From Apoda limacodes (Eukaryota > Arthropoda > Insecta > Lepidoptera > Limacodidae), in contig OX291540.1 in the NCBI GenBank assembly GCA_946406115.1, forward strand, positions 3,406,563 through 3,470,562: 64,000 bases of DNA, given 5' to 3'. Below are positions 1 to 12,039 of the stretch, one piece after another (position 1 is the stretch's first letter; each line of letters starts with the position of its first letter). The notes beneath the pieces are model-generated. The model was given only the letters and a program-made list of their open reading frames with translations. It made no database searches and had not been told where the DNA came from. The translations under genes and the position numbers were made by a program.

Positions 1-985
1 GTGGTGTCCAGAAAGTCCCTCGTTTTGAGCGCTGCGGGCGCGAGCGCGTCGTAATGGTAAAGCAGTACCCCGCGGAGCCCGGTGTTTGGTCACTTGTTGC
101 TTATTGGAGACAAAATTTCTGGCAGGTATTTTGTGGTATACCATTCGGCGTTGATGCTGCTTAGGTCTCGTTATGAAATTGAAACCAGATAACCCGTCAA
201 AATGAAGAAACTAGCGATCAAAATTTTCCCTGCGTTTCTCGACCGCTTTACTTTCGTAGGCGTTGGTTCGTTTTGAAACAGCGAAACTATCGACTGACGC
301 TTTGTTTCTGGATCGTATTGATAAATCCAGTATTCGTCACCTGTCACAATGTCGTAAATGCGCCGAGACGAGCCTGCTTCAAATTTTTGAATCATATCAC
401 GGCACCACTCCACGAGGGCCTGCTTCTGAGCTTCGGTGAGGTTGTACGGCACCCAGCGCGATACTATCCTCCTCACGCGAAGGTGCTCGTGTAGAATCTT
501 GTGAACGCTTCCCAAACCAATCTGCAGTGTATGCTAAATCTCTTCGTATGTAATTCGCCTGTTTTCTTGAATTGTTTTTTTTACTGCCAGCACACTTTCT
601 TCCGTGACAGCCGTCGAAGGACGACCACTCCATTGTTCATCGCCCAAAGTAAGGCGACCGCACTTGAACTCGCTGTGCCAACGGTAGATGGTTGCTTTTA
701 AAGGTCCTTTATCCACAAAAGCCATTTGAAGTTGATCAAATGACTTATGAAGTATTAGACCACATTTAAAATCGTAGTAAATCATCGCAGGAAAATGTTC
801 TCGATGCAGATCCATGTTTAAATGAGACACAATAATTTAATTTGGCTCTCATAAATGTGAAGGAAAATTCGAAATTTGAACAATGGTATTTTTACTTTTG
901 AATAACCAAATTTGTCAAAATAATTACAAGTGACCAGTGCCTTATACAACTTTTTTTCCCAAATCTTTCTGCGTGGCCTGGTATA
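1..985 (-). mobile_element. mariner (Tc1/mariner) element, cut by left window edge
   Basis: Degenerate mariner copy on the minus strand. From 830 leftward the frame reads a typical mariner transposase N-terminus: a helix-turn-helix region with a W-H-x-x-F-x-x-G-R element and GRPSTA linker, then VTGDEYWIYQYDPETK, which carries the first Asp of the DD34D catalytic triad. One in-frame TAG (near 531-533) interrupts the frame between 830 and 171. Further left the match continues in another frame, where 1-60 encodes a decayed form of the second catalytic Asp region (HYDALAPAALKT, normally like HxDNAPAH). The third Asp would lie off the window. The right limit is set by comparison with the copy at 62985-63540: both end in the shared string gtggcctggtata (here 973-985). 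The 5' UTR and terminal part occupy 831-985. Non-autonomous and dead. Confidence 0.85.
171..830 (-). pseudogene. mariner transposase, N-terminal two-thirds, broken
   Basis: The start at 830 (MSHLNMDLHREHFP) matches where mariner transposases begin. The frame is open to about 534, has one TAG, then stays open in the same frame to 171. It covers the paired HTH DNA-binding domain (about residues 10-110) and the start of the catalytic domain with TGDEYW. After residue 210 the frame is lost and the homology goes on in another frame toward position 1. A full mariner transposase is about 345 residues. One stop plus at least one frameshift mean no working enzyme is made. Confidence 0.82.
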
Positions 986-1009
986 ATGACGATTTATATT
1001 TATTTCTAG

Positions 1010-2639
1010 TGTTTCGTGACAACCAGTGTGGCTCTAAACATTATGGGACAGGGCTGCGTCATCGGCTACTCCGCAATCCTAAACCCTTCTCTTCGGGAAC
1101 CAGACTCTCACATTCAGGCTACACCAAGCGAGGAATCATGGATAGGTATGTGTGTCTGTATACATCACATAGTAAGCAAAGCTTCCCAAAAATACGATAC
1201 AGGAATTAGCTGATTTTTAGCTTATACCTGATAAGTATTTCATTGTTGCACTTAATTAATTAGTGATAGATAATGAATACACTGTGCAATAATCTTTTTC
1301 TAATTTTTCAGCATCAATAATAGGATTTGCTTTACTAGTCGGCAACTTTATCATAACTCCGCTTATGGACACTGCTGGAAGAAAGAAGTGCCATTTGCTT
1401 ACCATACTCCCGATCTTGGCTGGCTGGTTCATTCTAGTGCTTGCCGACAGTGTGGCGGTACTTATCACAGCAAGATTTATGCAAGGTGTCGCCATGGGTA
1501 TGCTTGGACCCTTGGGTTCCGTCATCATTGGAGAAATGACTGACCCTAAACATCGAGGAGCATATCTGACAAGTGTTTCTTTGGCTTTAACAAGTGGTGT
1601 ATTGTTTACACACTTGTTGGGGACTCTCTTTAGCTGGCAAATTACTGCATTGATATGTTCTTTTGTTACTTTTATCAGTCTCCTCATGATTGTTTACACC
1701 CCAGAGACTCCTCCTTGGTTGATATCAAAAGGGAGATATGAAGAAGCCAGAAACATATTTTATTGGTTACGCGGTGATAATGAAAACGCTGAAAAGGAAT
1801 TAGAAAATATGATTTTGGCACAAAAAGTATTGCGGAAAACGAGTGTTGTGGAACTAAATGTTACTCTGGTGTTCCGTATAAAGAGGTTTTTTCGTAAATT
1901 TAGTAATACTATGAAAAAACCCGAGTTTTACAAGCCTATTTTGATAATGTTCCACATGTACATATTATTCCAATTTGCGGGAATCAACGTGATTAGCTCT
2001 TACACCACAGACATTATGAGACAAGTGGTAGGACCAGGATCTAATGCGAAAGCTTTGATGGTGGCTTTGGATGTAGAAAGACTTATATGTAATATTTTAT
2101 CAGTATTCTTGATGGCAAAACTGAAAAGAAGAACGCTATTATTTACAACTGTAGCAATTTGTGTGTTAGCCTATCTTTGCAAAGGGGGATATGTTTACGC
2201 TAAACAGAATGATTTACTTCCTTTTGACAGTCCATGGATTCCTATAACTTTGATTGGAATATACATGTTCTCTTTATCAGTAGGAATATCTTCAGTACCC
2301 TTTGCTGTCTCGGGAGAAATTTTCCCATTGGCATACCGAGGTTTGGGCGGAGGAATCAGTGTTTTCGCTTTATCGATAAACTTCTTTGTAGCCGTCAAGT
2401 GTTTTCCAATGCTTAATCTTGCTATTGGACTTTCGTTAACATATTGTATATACGCCAGTATTGTTACATACTGTTCTGTCGTCATTTGGTTTATGTTACC
2501 AGAGACCAAGGACAGAACTCTTCAAGATATAGAAGATGGTTTTCGTGGCTTATCAAGTGAAGATCAAAGAAGTGCGATACCCCTGAATGGTAAACCAGAC
2601 ATTTTGCTGCGAAGGTGTAGTTCTCAAATTGTTTATTGA
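1010..2639 (+). CDS. facilitated trehalose/sugar transporter (MFS, Tret1-like), exons 2-3
   Basis: Twelve-helix major facilitator sugar transporter, expected to move trehalose or hexose passively across the plasma membrane. Two exons are visible: 1010-1145 (acceptor ..ttatttctag at 1008-1009; donor gt at 1146) and 1312-2639 (acceptor ..tttttcag; stop TGA at 2637-2639). The intron is 166 bp, phase 1. Joined they give 1464 nt, 487 residues with no stop, so only the N-terminal tip (first exon, off the left edge) is missing; the usual length is about 480-510. Family marks in order: PDSHI and ESWIA after TM1; DTAGRKK in the loop between TM2 and TM3; ETPPWLISKGRYEEA (PESPxxL motif) after TM6; QFAGINVISSYT in TM7; GEIFPLAYRG between TM8-TM10; LPETKDRTLQDIE after TM12. 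The exact substrate cannot be read from sequence. A mariner copy ends 24 bp upstream of exon 2. Confidence 0.93.
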
Positions 2640-4167
2640 AAAGCAAATAGATTTCAAAAAGCTTTCGAAAGTTGCATAGAAATCCAAACATTAATTGAAT
2701 CTTGTAACATCATTAATTTTAGTTAATTTATGGTTCGATGTATAATAGATTGTAGTTTAAAACAGTATAACATTTAAATTATTTACGAACTCATTTCTTT
2801 TTGTATTGAGTTATAGTAATATTTTACTATTATTTTATTTTATTTCATATTTTCTGTATGTTATACCTAAAATCCTTTAAATTTCAGAAGGTACTGACAA
2901 TTTATTAAAATATACCTTTATTAAAAATTCAGTTTATACCAGTCGTAAATAGACGTGTATAGCTTGGCTTGTTACTGTTTTAGTGTTTTTTAGACATTAA
3001 AAACAAGCAGTGTTCACGTATTCAGTCCACGTAAGCTAAGTTTAAAATTGATTTACATTCAATCACAATTATTTGATAGATTTTGTTTTGCAACGCGTAG
3101 AGATAAGATATCATTTGATGATGACGTGTGCCTGATGACGTGCGCGGCTTCCGACCGCGACGGGGGTGTTGGTAACCAGACTAGACCAAAGGAATTTGAA
3201 AAATAAAAAAAGCAGTTTGTCCGTGAATTCAATGCGTTTAATGCCATAATCCAGCCAAATTAAAGTGACATAAAAGTGAAGGACACAGCTACCTATATAA
3301 ATCTTGGATGAATCTCTATAGTTGGGCAAAACAATACCAATACAAAGTTAACCATTGAAATACCTACATATAAATTAAAATCTTTATCTGTAAATATGGG
3401 CAGTTGGCGCATTACATATCTTACAAATAATAAAAGAATCACTATATCCGGCCTCACAAAAGGCGTACAAATTTAATAGACCTAAAATTGCTGCGTGATA
3501 TCAATTTAAAAATATAGTGCTGACGGGGAACTGGCTACAAATATAGTGCTGTTTGTGAACTGGCTACAAATGACAACGAAGTGTATTTTAGGGGCCCACC
3601 ATTAAACACAATATTGTCGAATCAACTTTTACTATAAAATAATCCAAGTTTTACATAGCCATAGTCCTCTGTCACTGTAACTAATGTACATTGTTAACTT
3701 CACCGTATTTAATAAAAAGAAGAATTTTAAATAAAGGCTGTATTTAAATTATGTTTCTAATTATATTTATGTTGAAGACGTCAAATTTTATTAAAAGAAA
3801 TCCGATGCCGTTGTAAAGATACGGTATTTACCATAGTACTTACATCATAATACCTATTGGTGAGCTCTACTTGGCTCGCGGTTCGGGCTGCAATCCTGCC
3901 TCGTGTGTGGTAATGAATGAGTAATACTCACGCGTTTCATTCGGGATTTTTAGCATACTTGCGTTGAAAAAAAAAATAAAACAATGCAACACATTACGTT
4001 TAAACAAATATTAGTAAAAAAAGAGCCAACGAATTTTTAATTTTGCGGTCTGCGCTAGTGGCACGAAATGCACTAACCAGCGAAGCCGCTAACAACTTAT
4101 ATTTAGAAAAGGTTTTTAACATTATCGCACTAATGTGATGTTAGAGTCAGGGGGAGTGTTAGAATCA
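2640..4167. other. 3' flank of the transporter and intergenic DNA
   Basis: AT-rich sequence with no credible reading frame. It must hold the transporter 3' UTR; no strong AATAAA follows closely, only ATTAAA-type variants near 2900, so the polyA site is uncertain. At about 3510-3570 a block containing aatatagtgctg and gaactggctacaa is repeated twice with a spacing of about 32 bases. Confidence 0.5.
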
Positions 4168-5560
4168 CAGGCCTACCGCTATTACCTCTCTCCTCTCCAA
4201 GGTGATGGAGCGTGTGATCAGCACACAGCTTTTGAGATACCTAGAAAAACACGACCTGATCAGCGACCGTCAATATGGCTTTCGCCACGGTCGCTCGACT
4301 GGTGATCTTCTAGTGTATCTCACACACCGATGGGCACTAGCCATTGAGTGTCAGGGGGAGGCATCCGCATGTAGTCCGGACATAGCGAAGGGGTTCGCTC
4401 GGGTCTGGCACCGGGGCCTTCTATCGAAGTAGCCATCTTACGGATTGCCCGAGGGTTTGTGCAAATCGGTAGCTAGCTTTTTGTCCGGCAGACGCATACG
4501 AACCGTAGTTGACGGTAGTTGCTCTAATAGCATGTATTAATGCTGGTGTCCCGCAAGGCTATGTGCTGTCTCTTACGCTGTTTCTACTGCATATCGATAA
4601 CATGATGGACATCAAAAACATTACCATGCAGATAACAGTACTGGAGACGTTTATTACATGGGTCGTGCAAACATCCGTCGTTCCGTTGTGGAAGAAAACC
4701 GCGACAAACTTGTGTCTCAAATCGAGACCATACTGTTCAAGGTCTCTGTCTGGGGATGGGAAAACTTGGTCCGATTCAATCCTACAAAGACAAAAGTCTG
4801 CGAGTTCACCGCTAAGAAAACCCTATTCAATGTAGTCCCACAATTCCAGAACACTCCCCTTTCCATCTCAAAGAGCATTGGGATCCTTGGTGTTGACATC
4901 TCCAGCGATGTTCAGTTCCGAGATCATTTGCAAGACAAGGTGAAGCTGGCATCCAAAAAATTAGGTGTACTCAACAGAGCGAGGCAATACTTCACGTCGG
5001 GGCAGAGGTTGCTGCTTTAAAAGTCATAAGTTTGGCCCCATATGGAGTACTGCTGCCATCTCTGGGTGGGTGCACCCGGATACCAGCTTGGCCCTTTTGA
5101 CTCTGTTCAACGACGGGCTGTGAGAATTGTCGACGATCCCAAACTCACTTGCCGTATGGAACCCCTGAAGTCGTCTTAAGAGGAAAGACTTTGCCTTCCT
5201 GTGTGTTCTACCGCTTGTACAATGGGATGTGTTCTGAAGAATTGTTCGAAATGATGCCCACGGCTATTTTCTACCATCGCACCGCTCGCCATCGTCAGGG
5301 AATTCATTCTCACACTTTGGAACCGAAATGTTCGCGTACAGTGCGGTTTCAGAGAAACTTCCTCCCGCGAACGCTTGGGTTGCGGAATGAGCTCCCTGCC
5401 AAGGTTTTCTTTAAGGACTACAGTATGGGGTTCTTCAAGAAAGAAGTTATTCGATTTCTGAAGGGTCGGCAACGCGCTAGTGACACCTCTGGTGTTACAA
5501 GCGTCCATAGGCTACGGTGACCGCTTACCATCAGGCGGACTGTAAGCTTGTTAAAAAAAA
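4168..5560 (+). pseudogene. non-LTR retrotransposon, 5'-truncated reverse transcriptase ORF
   Basis: C-terminal part of a LINE ORF2. It begins abruptly within the RT domain (SLLSKVMERVI, then SDRQYGFRHGRST), followed in shifting frames by GVPQG (about 4546), a decayed catalytic box that now reads HADN instead of the family's F/Y-A-D-D (about 4627), and thumb/connection sequence from 4658 (GRANIRRSVVEENRDKL, later FNPTKTKVCEF and LGVDISSDVQF). It ends with the typical C-terminus FLKGRQRASDTSGV (stop at 5518-5520) and the conserved 3' tail cgcttaccatcaggcgg, then an A-run. Several stops and frameshifts. The clade is Jockey-like; the exact family was not determined. Confidence 0.85.
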
Positions 5561-5751
5561 GTGTTATTATTATGTAAAGCAAACACACGCTTGCTTTATA
5601 ATTCATAAAATATTCATAGCTAATAAGTAAAAACAATTTATTGAAATTGAAAAAAAATATACAATACTTATAACGATATTTTACTAACGACAATAAAGGC
5701 TACTACTGAAAATCAGTAGATAGGTTTTCTTTTTTTTATATCTATAAACAA

Positions 5752-6082
5752 AATCAGTATTCTACCTATTATAATCAGTATTCTACCTATTATAATCAGT
5801 ATTCTACCTATTATAATCAGTATTCTACCTATTATAATCAGTATTCTACCTATTATAATCAGTATTCTACCTATTATAATCAGTATTCTACCTATTATAA
5901 TCAGTATTCTACCTATTATAATCAGTATTCTACCTATTATAATCAGTATTGTACCTATTATAATCAGTATTCTACCTATTATAATCAGTATTCTACCTAT
6001 TATAATCAGTATTCTACCTATTATAATCAGTATTCTACCTATTATAATCAGTATTGTACCTATTATAATCAGTATTGTACCG
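5752..6082. repeat. 21-bp minisatellite, about 16 copies
   Basis: Tandem array of the unit AATCAGTATTCTACCTATTAT, nearly perfect, with a few copies carrying TTGTACC in place of TTCTACC. The low divergence points to recent expansion or continuing homogenisation. No coding potential. Confidence 0.97.
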
Positions 6083-6612
6083 ATGCCGACAAGATGAGTG
6101 AAGTCAGATGTATCTATGGGTATAAATTACAAGTGAGGCTGAGGGGGAGGCTTATATGGCTTAAGGCACTTTTTTCGTGTTTTGTTATTTATTATTATCA
6201 TTTTGTAAAACTACTGTGTGGGTGCTCAATAATTTTTTTCTTCCATTTATCATACGAACTAGATAAATTGATGATTAACGTAGATATTTGCCATTTACAC
6301 CTTCGGGCTGTTCGAAAAGGGAGTGATTAGATTCTAAATTTCTAGATTCTTGCTATCGATACTTGAGTATACCCGATACTTTTAATGCTGACCAATTCGG
6401 TAGTCGATACTTTAATACTTCGATCTCGAGCTGGGGCTAAGTCTTTAAATCATTCGAACGAAGGTTCTACCCATTTAACAATTTTCTAATTGACCGTTTA
6501 TTTAAGTTGTAAAACCTTTTTTATATACTGTGTAATTGTAATCTAAAAAAATGTATGTCATATGTCAAAGTATTTAAATAATAGAGCAATAAAAAGAACA
6601 TGACTATTTCTT
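6083..6612. other. intergenic, no feature recognised
   Basis: AT-rich DNA between the minisatellite and the hAT relic. Short open frames here have no recognisable motif. Confidence 0.5.
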
Positions 6613-6690
6613 AGGGCTTACAAATCGGTTACCAAAAAAAACCGGATAACCGCCTGTTTTAAAACCTGGTTTTTCATGAAAGCAAACCCA

Positions 6691-6770
6691 GTTTTTTTTT
6701 TCTATTTTAATAGTTTTCTCCTGTATAAATACTAATGTAAACGGAAACTATTAAAATAGAAAAAAAAGGA
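6691..6770. repeat. fold-back hairpin
   Basis: An A/T-rich stem (ttctattttaatagttt against aaactattaaaatagaa) closes over a loop of about 30 bases just inside the left end of the hAT-like element. It may be a subterminal repeat of that element. Confidence 0.6.
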
Positions 6771-7888
6771 AATGAGTGTAGTAGGAGTATTAAGTAGTCC
6801 CAGATCTAGATCAAATATGATTAGAACAGAATTCCTGCTTTCGTGTTACTCACAATGAATTTATTTTAAAAATTATTTTCTATCGAACATTAAGCTTAGT
6901 AGGTTGGTTGTTTATCAGAAAATCTGAGAGGCCGCGCAGAGTTTGTAGAAAATCTTGATAGCGGGAGCAAACATTCTTAACACATGATTCACACTAATGA
7001 ATAGAGTTTTACACCGTCGGTCGAATTTTATTCCTCCGGTGCTACACTTAAAGTACTAAACGTTAATGATTTGAAACCATGAGAGAAAAATCTGGTTATT
7101 AGTACAGGAAAGTATTAATTTGCCAAGGGTTGCAATGGCATGCGTCAAAAGAAGGTTTTTAGAGGCTCGGATGTAAGCTGCTGCTATATTCAAAGAGTCG
7201 AAAAAACTGTGGATGAACATGTTAGTCACCATGGGGCAAAAAAACTTGAAACTGAATTCTGATAAAGGTCAGAAATAAAAGATATATAACGCATTTAGTA
7301 GGACAAAAACTTATCGGTTAGTTGGGGGTAACCGTTTGTTGCAAGTTTTGCGGTCTTGAGGTGTAGTCTGTCACGCGGAAGGTAAACATTGGATACAGAC
7401 TGATACCTTATTCCAAGAATAAGCATAGAATTGGATTTACCCACGTTTGAAACCGAAGAGGATCCTGTTGAAAGCCAGACAAAGGCAATATTTTGACTTC
7501 GTGAAGAATCTCAATAAGTTCGTTATGCATAAAATAGTAGTAGTCGTGCGTAAACCAGTGCATCACTAATGCAAATATCGTCCACATAGACATAGTTACC
7601 AGTCAATGAGTTTCAACAAGGATGTATAACTGCGATGAACAGATTTGTGCAACGGCCGCAAGTATGATTGTTCACCTCGAAGAGGGTCATTGGCAACTAT
7701 CACCAAAGGTTGAGCTGATACCTACAGTTATCCCTGGTAAGGGATAATAGTTTGGCAAAACGTTATAAACACACTTTGGCAACCAATGTGACTTAATAGC
7801 GCCGGAATCTGTTCAAAGGTCAAAGATGACTGTCCGATCAGCGCTGTTTTAAACTTTAAGCTCTGTGACTACCAGTGGCTCTAGCCAG

Positions 7889-8025
7889 AGAGCTTATTGA
7901 GAACTGTCTCGAGTACGGCAAGTAGGACTTACCCCTTGCAGGTCCTAGATGTACTTGCATACACACTTTACACACAAATTAACGAGTCTACGCGTACTCG
8001 AGCGAGACCATTCCCAATAAGATCC
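7889..8025. mobile_element. small palindromic MITE nested in the hAT relic
   Basis: The ends are near-complementary (gagcttattgagaa..tctcgagtac at the left; gtactcgagcgaga..aataagatcc at the right). The inner part includes tacttgcatac and aacgagtctacgcgtactcg. The same arrangement recurs at 63820-63965, which supports a mobile family rather than chance complementarity. Confidence 0.6.
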
Positions 8026-8605
8026 CATGTCGTCAGTTTACGTTATAGGAGGCCATACCCACATGATTACAATGCTATGACGTCAAGTCAATGGTAACCA
8101 TTCTAGACCCTTTCTTCTTAATCGGTTATTAGTTCGCCAAGTACTGTGGTCTGCCCATTGTCACTACCAGTTGCTAATATTTGAGATAAGTCAGTGAGTT
8201 TTGTTTTGAGGCTAATTACCCCATTACGAATTTTACTGTACAGAGTTATATGTCACTTCAGCATTCACTGAATCTCTCTCGTCTTCACGTATTAAGCTTT
8301 TTTGGATAAACAGATACTATGCGATTTCTTAAACGCTGGTTAGTAGACTTGCATTCTTCGATTTATCTATATCGCAAAGTTGGACTTACCGATACAATCG
8401 AAATACTCACGTAATTAAAACTTGTACTTTTTATAAGTATCATTTATGATTACATTAAGCAATTTTATCTGGATTACAGATATTACCAAATTTCATTGTC
8501 AAACTAGAATAGAAAAAAAACTCGAAAAAACCGGTTACCGGTTTTTGTTAATATATTAACTGAAAAAACCGGGTTTGTTAAAGGACCCGGTTTTTGCAAG
8601 CCCGG

Positions 8606-9939
8606 AACAAGAAGCTTATATATGTCGTAGGATAATTGCGAAAATCCTAGGATGTTAGCAAACGACCGTATAGTCCCCTTTGCCAAGCCTCCCAGTCTAC
8701 CAAGCCATCTCCGTACTTCATAATATGAAAATTTATAAAAAAATAAACAAAAAAAAAAAGTCAAAAAAGTTTTATCAAACTAATATAAAGATCAAAATAA
8801 TAATTAAATAGGATCGTGAAAGATCGATGACTTACAAAAAGTTAACCAGGATCGTGGCGGTGGAGGTCTTTAATATTTTCATAGACTTTCAAAAGACGGA
8901 CTTAAAACATTTATGTAGTTAAAAATTTAGGTATAATTGTAAAATAAAATAAAATTCATTAGTAGAACATACGGCAGCGGCGAGAGTGGCCGGTGCTACT
9001 ATATATAAACAAAGCGTATGAGGTGGGCATATGCAAATGCGATAAATTGATAAAAAATGTAATGTATTACTGAGCTATGGTATAGCTGCAGCTATGGTTC
9101 GTTCATAGAATTTGGTTATAGTTACTGCTGTAGGATTTTTTGAATTTTCCGGAATGAAAACCTATAAGGGTGCCAAGTTTTATCCTGATCCATCCAGTGG
9201 TTAAAGCGAGATTGAATAACATACATCTAAACTTTCTTATTTATAATATTAATGGGATAGCAGGTAATTAATGAATACCAATAGTATGAGAAGAAGATAA
9301 GAGAATGGGGTATTCAACTCTATGGTTTCTATAATAATAGTCTTAATCCAAATATAAATACCTACCGCAACGCGCAAATTCCACAATGTTTTTAAGAAAA
9401 CAAAGTAATAATTTAGTTTTATCTTATGGTTCGTCGGCCTGGGCAGGTAAAGGTTACAAAGATATGGCCTAATTACTAACTGTGTCACCTTAGAAAGTGT
9501 TTTTATTAATAGTAATGTGTGTGCTTTTGCCTGCGTGTGTACCTCTTGTTTAATCATGTTTATCTATTTATTTAATACACAATGTTGCATATTTCACTTT
9601 CGCACCAAACAGATACAGAAGATGCCCTTGTGGTGCGACACCTTCGTCATCTAACTACTCAATATCTGATACTCTATGTCATAGCACAGCTGCTAAAAAG
9701 GCAGCGCACAATTTGGTCATCGGCATGGGTAACTTACTATAATAAACTATACGGTAACTGTTTGTCCTATTGGTAACGTAACGTATAGATATTGCCGAGG
9801 TACAGTAACCGAAGATTTGCTCACTTAATATCCACGCACCGTTACGAGAGCAGTGAGGATTTAGGTTCCACTTCGCCTAAGTTACCGTATCTTGCAATAG
9901 GAGTTCAACATTTGAGTTAAAAAAATGAATTACTTATTA
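8606..9939. other. intergenic, no feature recognised
   Basis: AT-rich DNA with poly-A/T runs and no convincing reading frame or repeat end. Confidence 0.45.
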
Positions 9940-9944
9940 ATTAC

Positions 9945-10035
9945 ACCCGCTTTACACCCCACTGCAGGGGCACAGGCCTCTGCTTGAAGAAAGTGGTTTA
10001 GGCCATAGTCCGCAACGCTGCTCATGTGTGTTGGT
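9945..10035 (-). mobile_element. SINE tail fragment
   Basis: Read on the minus strand, this contains the body of a common lepidopteran SINE tail: a block like gcggactatggcctaaacc followed by aggcctgtgcccctgcagtgggg. It is the same type of tail as in the complete SINE at 46109-46426. No tRNA-like head is attached. Confidence 0.65.
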
Positions 10036-10072
10036 GGAGCTAACGAGCTAACAGAATAATACACCCCGTTTT

Positions 10073-10258
10073 TTTCTTACTTGCCTTATTTTGTAAACTT
10101 AAAATCAAGAAAACTATGATTTTGCCACAAAATATGAAAAAGACGAATATTATTTATTTATTTATATTCTTACTTGTGACTTGTCTTATTTATCTCTAAA
10201 TCGAAATTATTTAAAGTTTTCTTGATTTTATGTTTACCAAAATAAGACAATTAAGAAA
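10073..10258. mobile_element. MITE with about 45-bp terminal inverted repeats
   Basis: Left end tttcttacttgccttatttt... and right end ...aaaataagacaattaagaaa are complementary over about 45 bases with few mismatches, enclosing an AT-rich core; 186 bp in all. No coding capacity. Superfamily not assigned. Confidence 0.75.
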
Positions 10259-12039
10259 AATACAGTTTATTTAAAAAAGTGTAGGGCAGAGTTGAGTAAT
10301 ACCGAGCCCCTAAGGGAATTATCCTATAACTAAGCTCAAGTTTGGTTGAAATAAAAACGAAATATAATTAAAGGTGGCGAATTTATCTGACTTCACTAAA
10401 GAAAATTTAAATTTATCGAAAAACAAACAAAAACAATACTACGAGCGAATAATTAAAAATAAGGAAAGCGTAGTATTATTTAACTGGTCTGATAATATCG
10501 TGCCCCAGGTTTCGCGCTGGGTCTAATAAAACCGGGCCATAAATGACAATGAAATCATCACACAATGTGTTAGTCAGAGAGTGGAATCCTGGAGATCGAA
10601 TTGGAAATACGTACAGACTCCAGATTTCACAAAATGTTTAATTTTAAATTTTAAAATTAAATTTTAGTAAATAATAAGTACTAGCCTAAATGATTGACAA
10701 GTTGACATTGACAAGACAACTATTATTATTTTACCTATTACTTCTACCTAGGTATAAATACTTACACTTATAAGTATAATATACTAACCTATTTATAATA
10801 ATCCGAACCATATTATATATCTGATCATAATGACAACGCGCCCTACGCGCGGTATTAATCGAACAAGATAATTTTATTTTGTAAGCTCAAAAACATAAAG
10901 CAACTCAAAGGATTAATTTAAAGTTATTCTAAACAAAAGTTATACATTATTTTTACCATATGAGTATAATTTATTACTTGGTGTGAAATATTCATTGACT
11001 CACCTCTTATTTAAATCACCCTTGCCCTCTGGATACTCGGTGGCAGCTGTCGGTGCTCAAGCATGGTATGGTATGCTCGTGCATAAAGCTAAACGAATGT
11101 GTCATCCAAAACTGTGTTACGTTACAGTAAAGTTGTGAAGCAAATTAACTTCCTTGTTGCATAAGCTTATTTATATTTTGAATACAAATACCTACCTTGT
11201 TTAACATAACCCCTTGACATGTAGTCCCAAATCTGTCTCCGCCATGATGTAATACATGACGGAACGATATGATCTTCTTGCTCAGTCACCTTCTGCATTA
11301 TTTTGGTAAGTTACATGTTTTAGGGAACGAAAATTCATTCGCTACTCTCACCTTTAACTTCAGACCCTGTCTAAGTTATCTATCAGTTTCAGCGTGATTT
11401 GTCGTGGATATGGTGTGATGTAAGAAAAATTGTGTATTTTTACTGATAATTACGATGCGGGCAAAGGAAGTTCTAATTGCTCAGGTTTTTAAATGTTTTT
11501 TTAAGAATTTTGCCTCATTTTTTTTAATACTTGCAAGTGTTTCATTTCCATTTATACCCGACTGCGCCAGAAGGGGGTTATGATTTTCGAGTGTATATAT
11601 GTATATATTTCTTTGAAACGCTCTGTAGCCTCAACAGCTTGATGGATTTTAGTTTGAGATATGTCGTTAGATTCGTATCAATTGTTTGAGTGACACTGGG
11701 TACACAAATTTTAAAAAAAAATCAAAATGGCGGATTTCGCGCTTTAATGTGCAGGTTAAAAAAATTGTTTTTAAGACCCTCGACTTGGGTATCAAAATAA
11801 AAGGCTTAAAAAGGCGAATACGAAAATATATAATACTGATAATAAAATAGTCTTGCGCAATTAAAAAAATTAGCCCTAAAAAACTGTGAATAAAAATTAA
11901 TAAGTTCAATAAATAAAACAACCCGACTGTAGAAATATTAAGAAGTAAACAGAAATTAAAACATACTAAATATTTAAGAGGCTGTTCAACTCATTGAACA
12001 ATAATAAAATAACTAACAAGCCAAGTCGCATGACAAACT
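10259..12039. other. intergenic, no feature recognised
   Basis: AT-rich DNA with no coding signal. The 84-codon frame at 11667-11921 (minus) is mostly hydrophobic residues encoded by A/T runs and is judged to be chance. Confidence 0.45.

Larger units (their letters stand above)
6613..8605 (-). mobile_element. decayed hAT-like DNA transposon
   Basis: The ends form imperfect terminal inverted repeats: left AGGGCTTACAAATCGGTTACC-type sequence at 6613, right (reverse complement) CGGGCTTGCAAAAACCGGGT-type at 8605, each followed by further runs of CCGGTTTTT. Between them the minus strand carries scattered hAT-transposase-like pieces: a segment like the F-x-x-L-x-P-x-Y-x-x-P region (about 7700), then SMWTIFALVMHWFTHDYYYF (7593 leftward), where hAT enzymes have the D-x-W-T-S catalytic region, and near 6960 a weak trace resembling the S-E-R-x-F-S dimerisation block. 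Many stops. A clean 8-bp target duplication was not found. The inverted ends are solid; the hAT assignment is an inference. Confidence 0.5.

Noticed and set aside
5752..6082. Regular short repeats as a CRISPR array
   Set aside because: There are no spacers: the 21-bp unit is purely tandem, and the genome is eukaryotic.
6613..8605. Exact 8-bp target-site duplication for the hAT-like relic
   Set aside because: The flanks (atttctta and aacaagaa) do not match, so no duplication is claimed.
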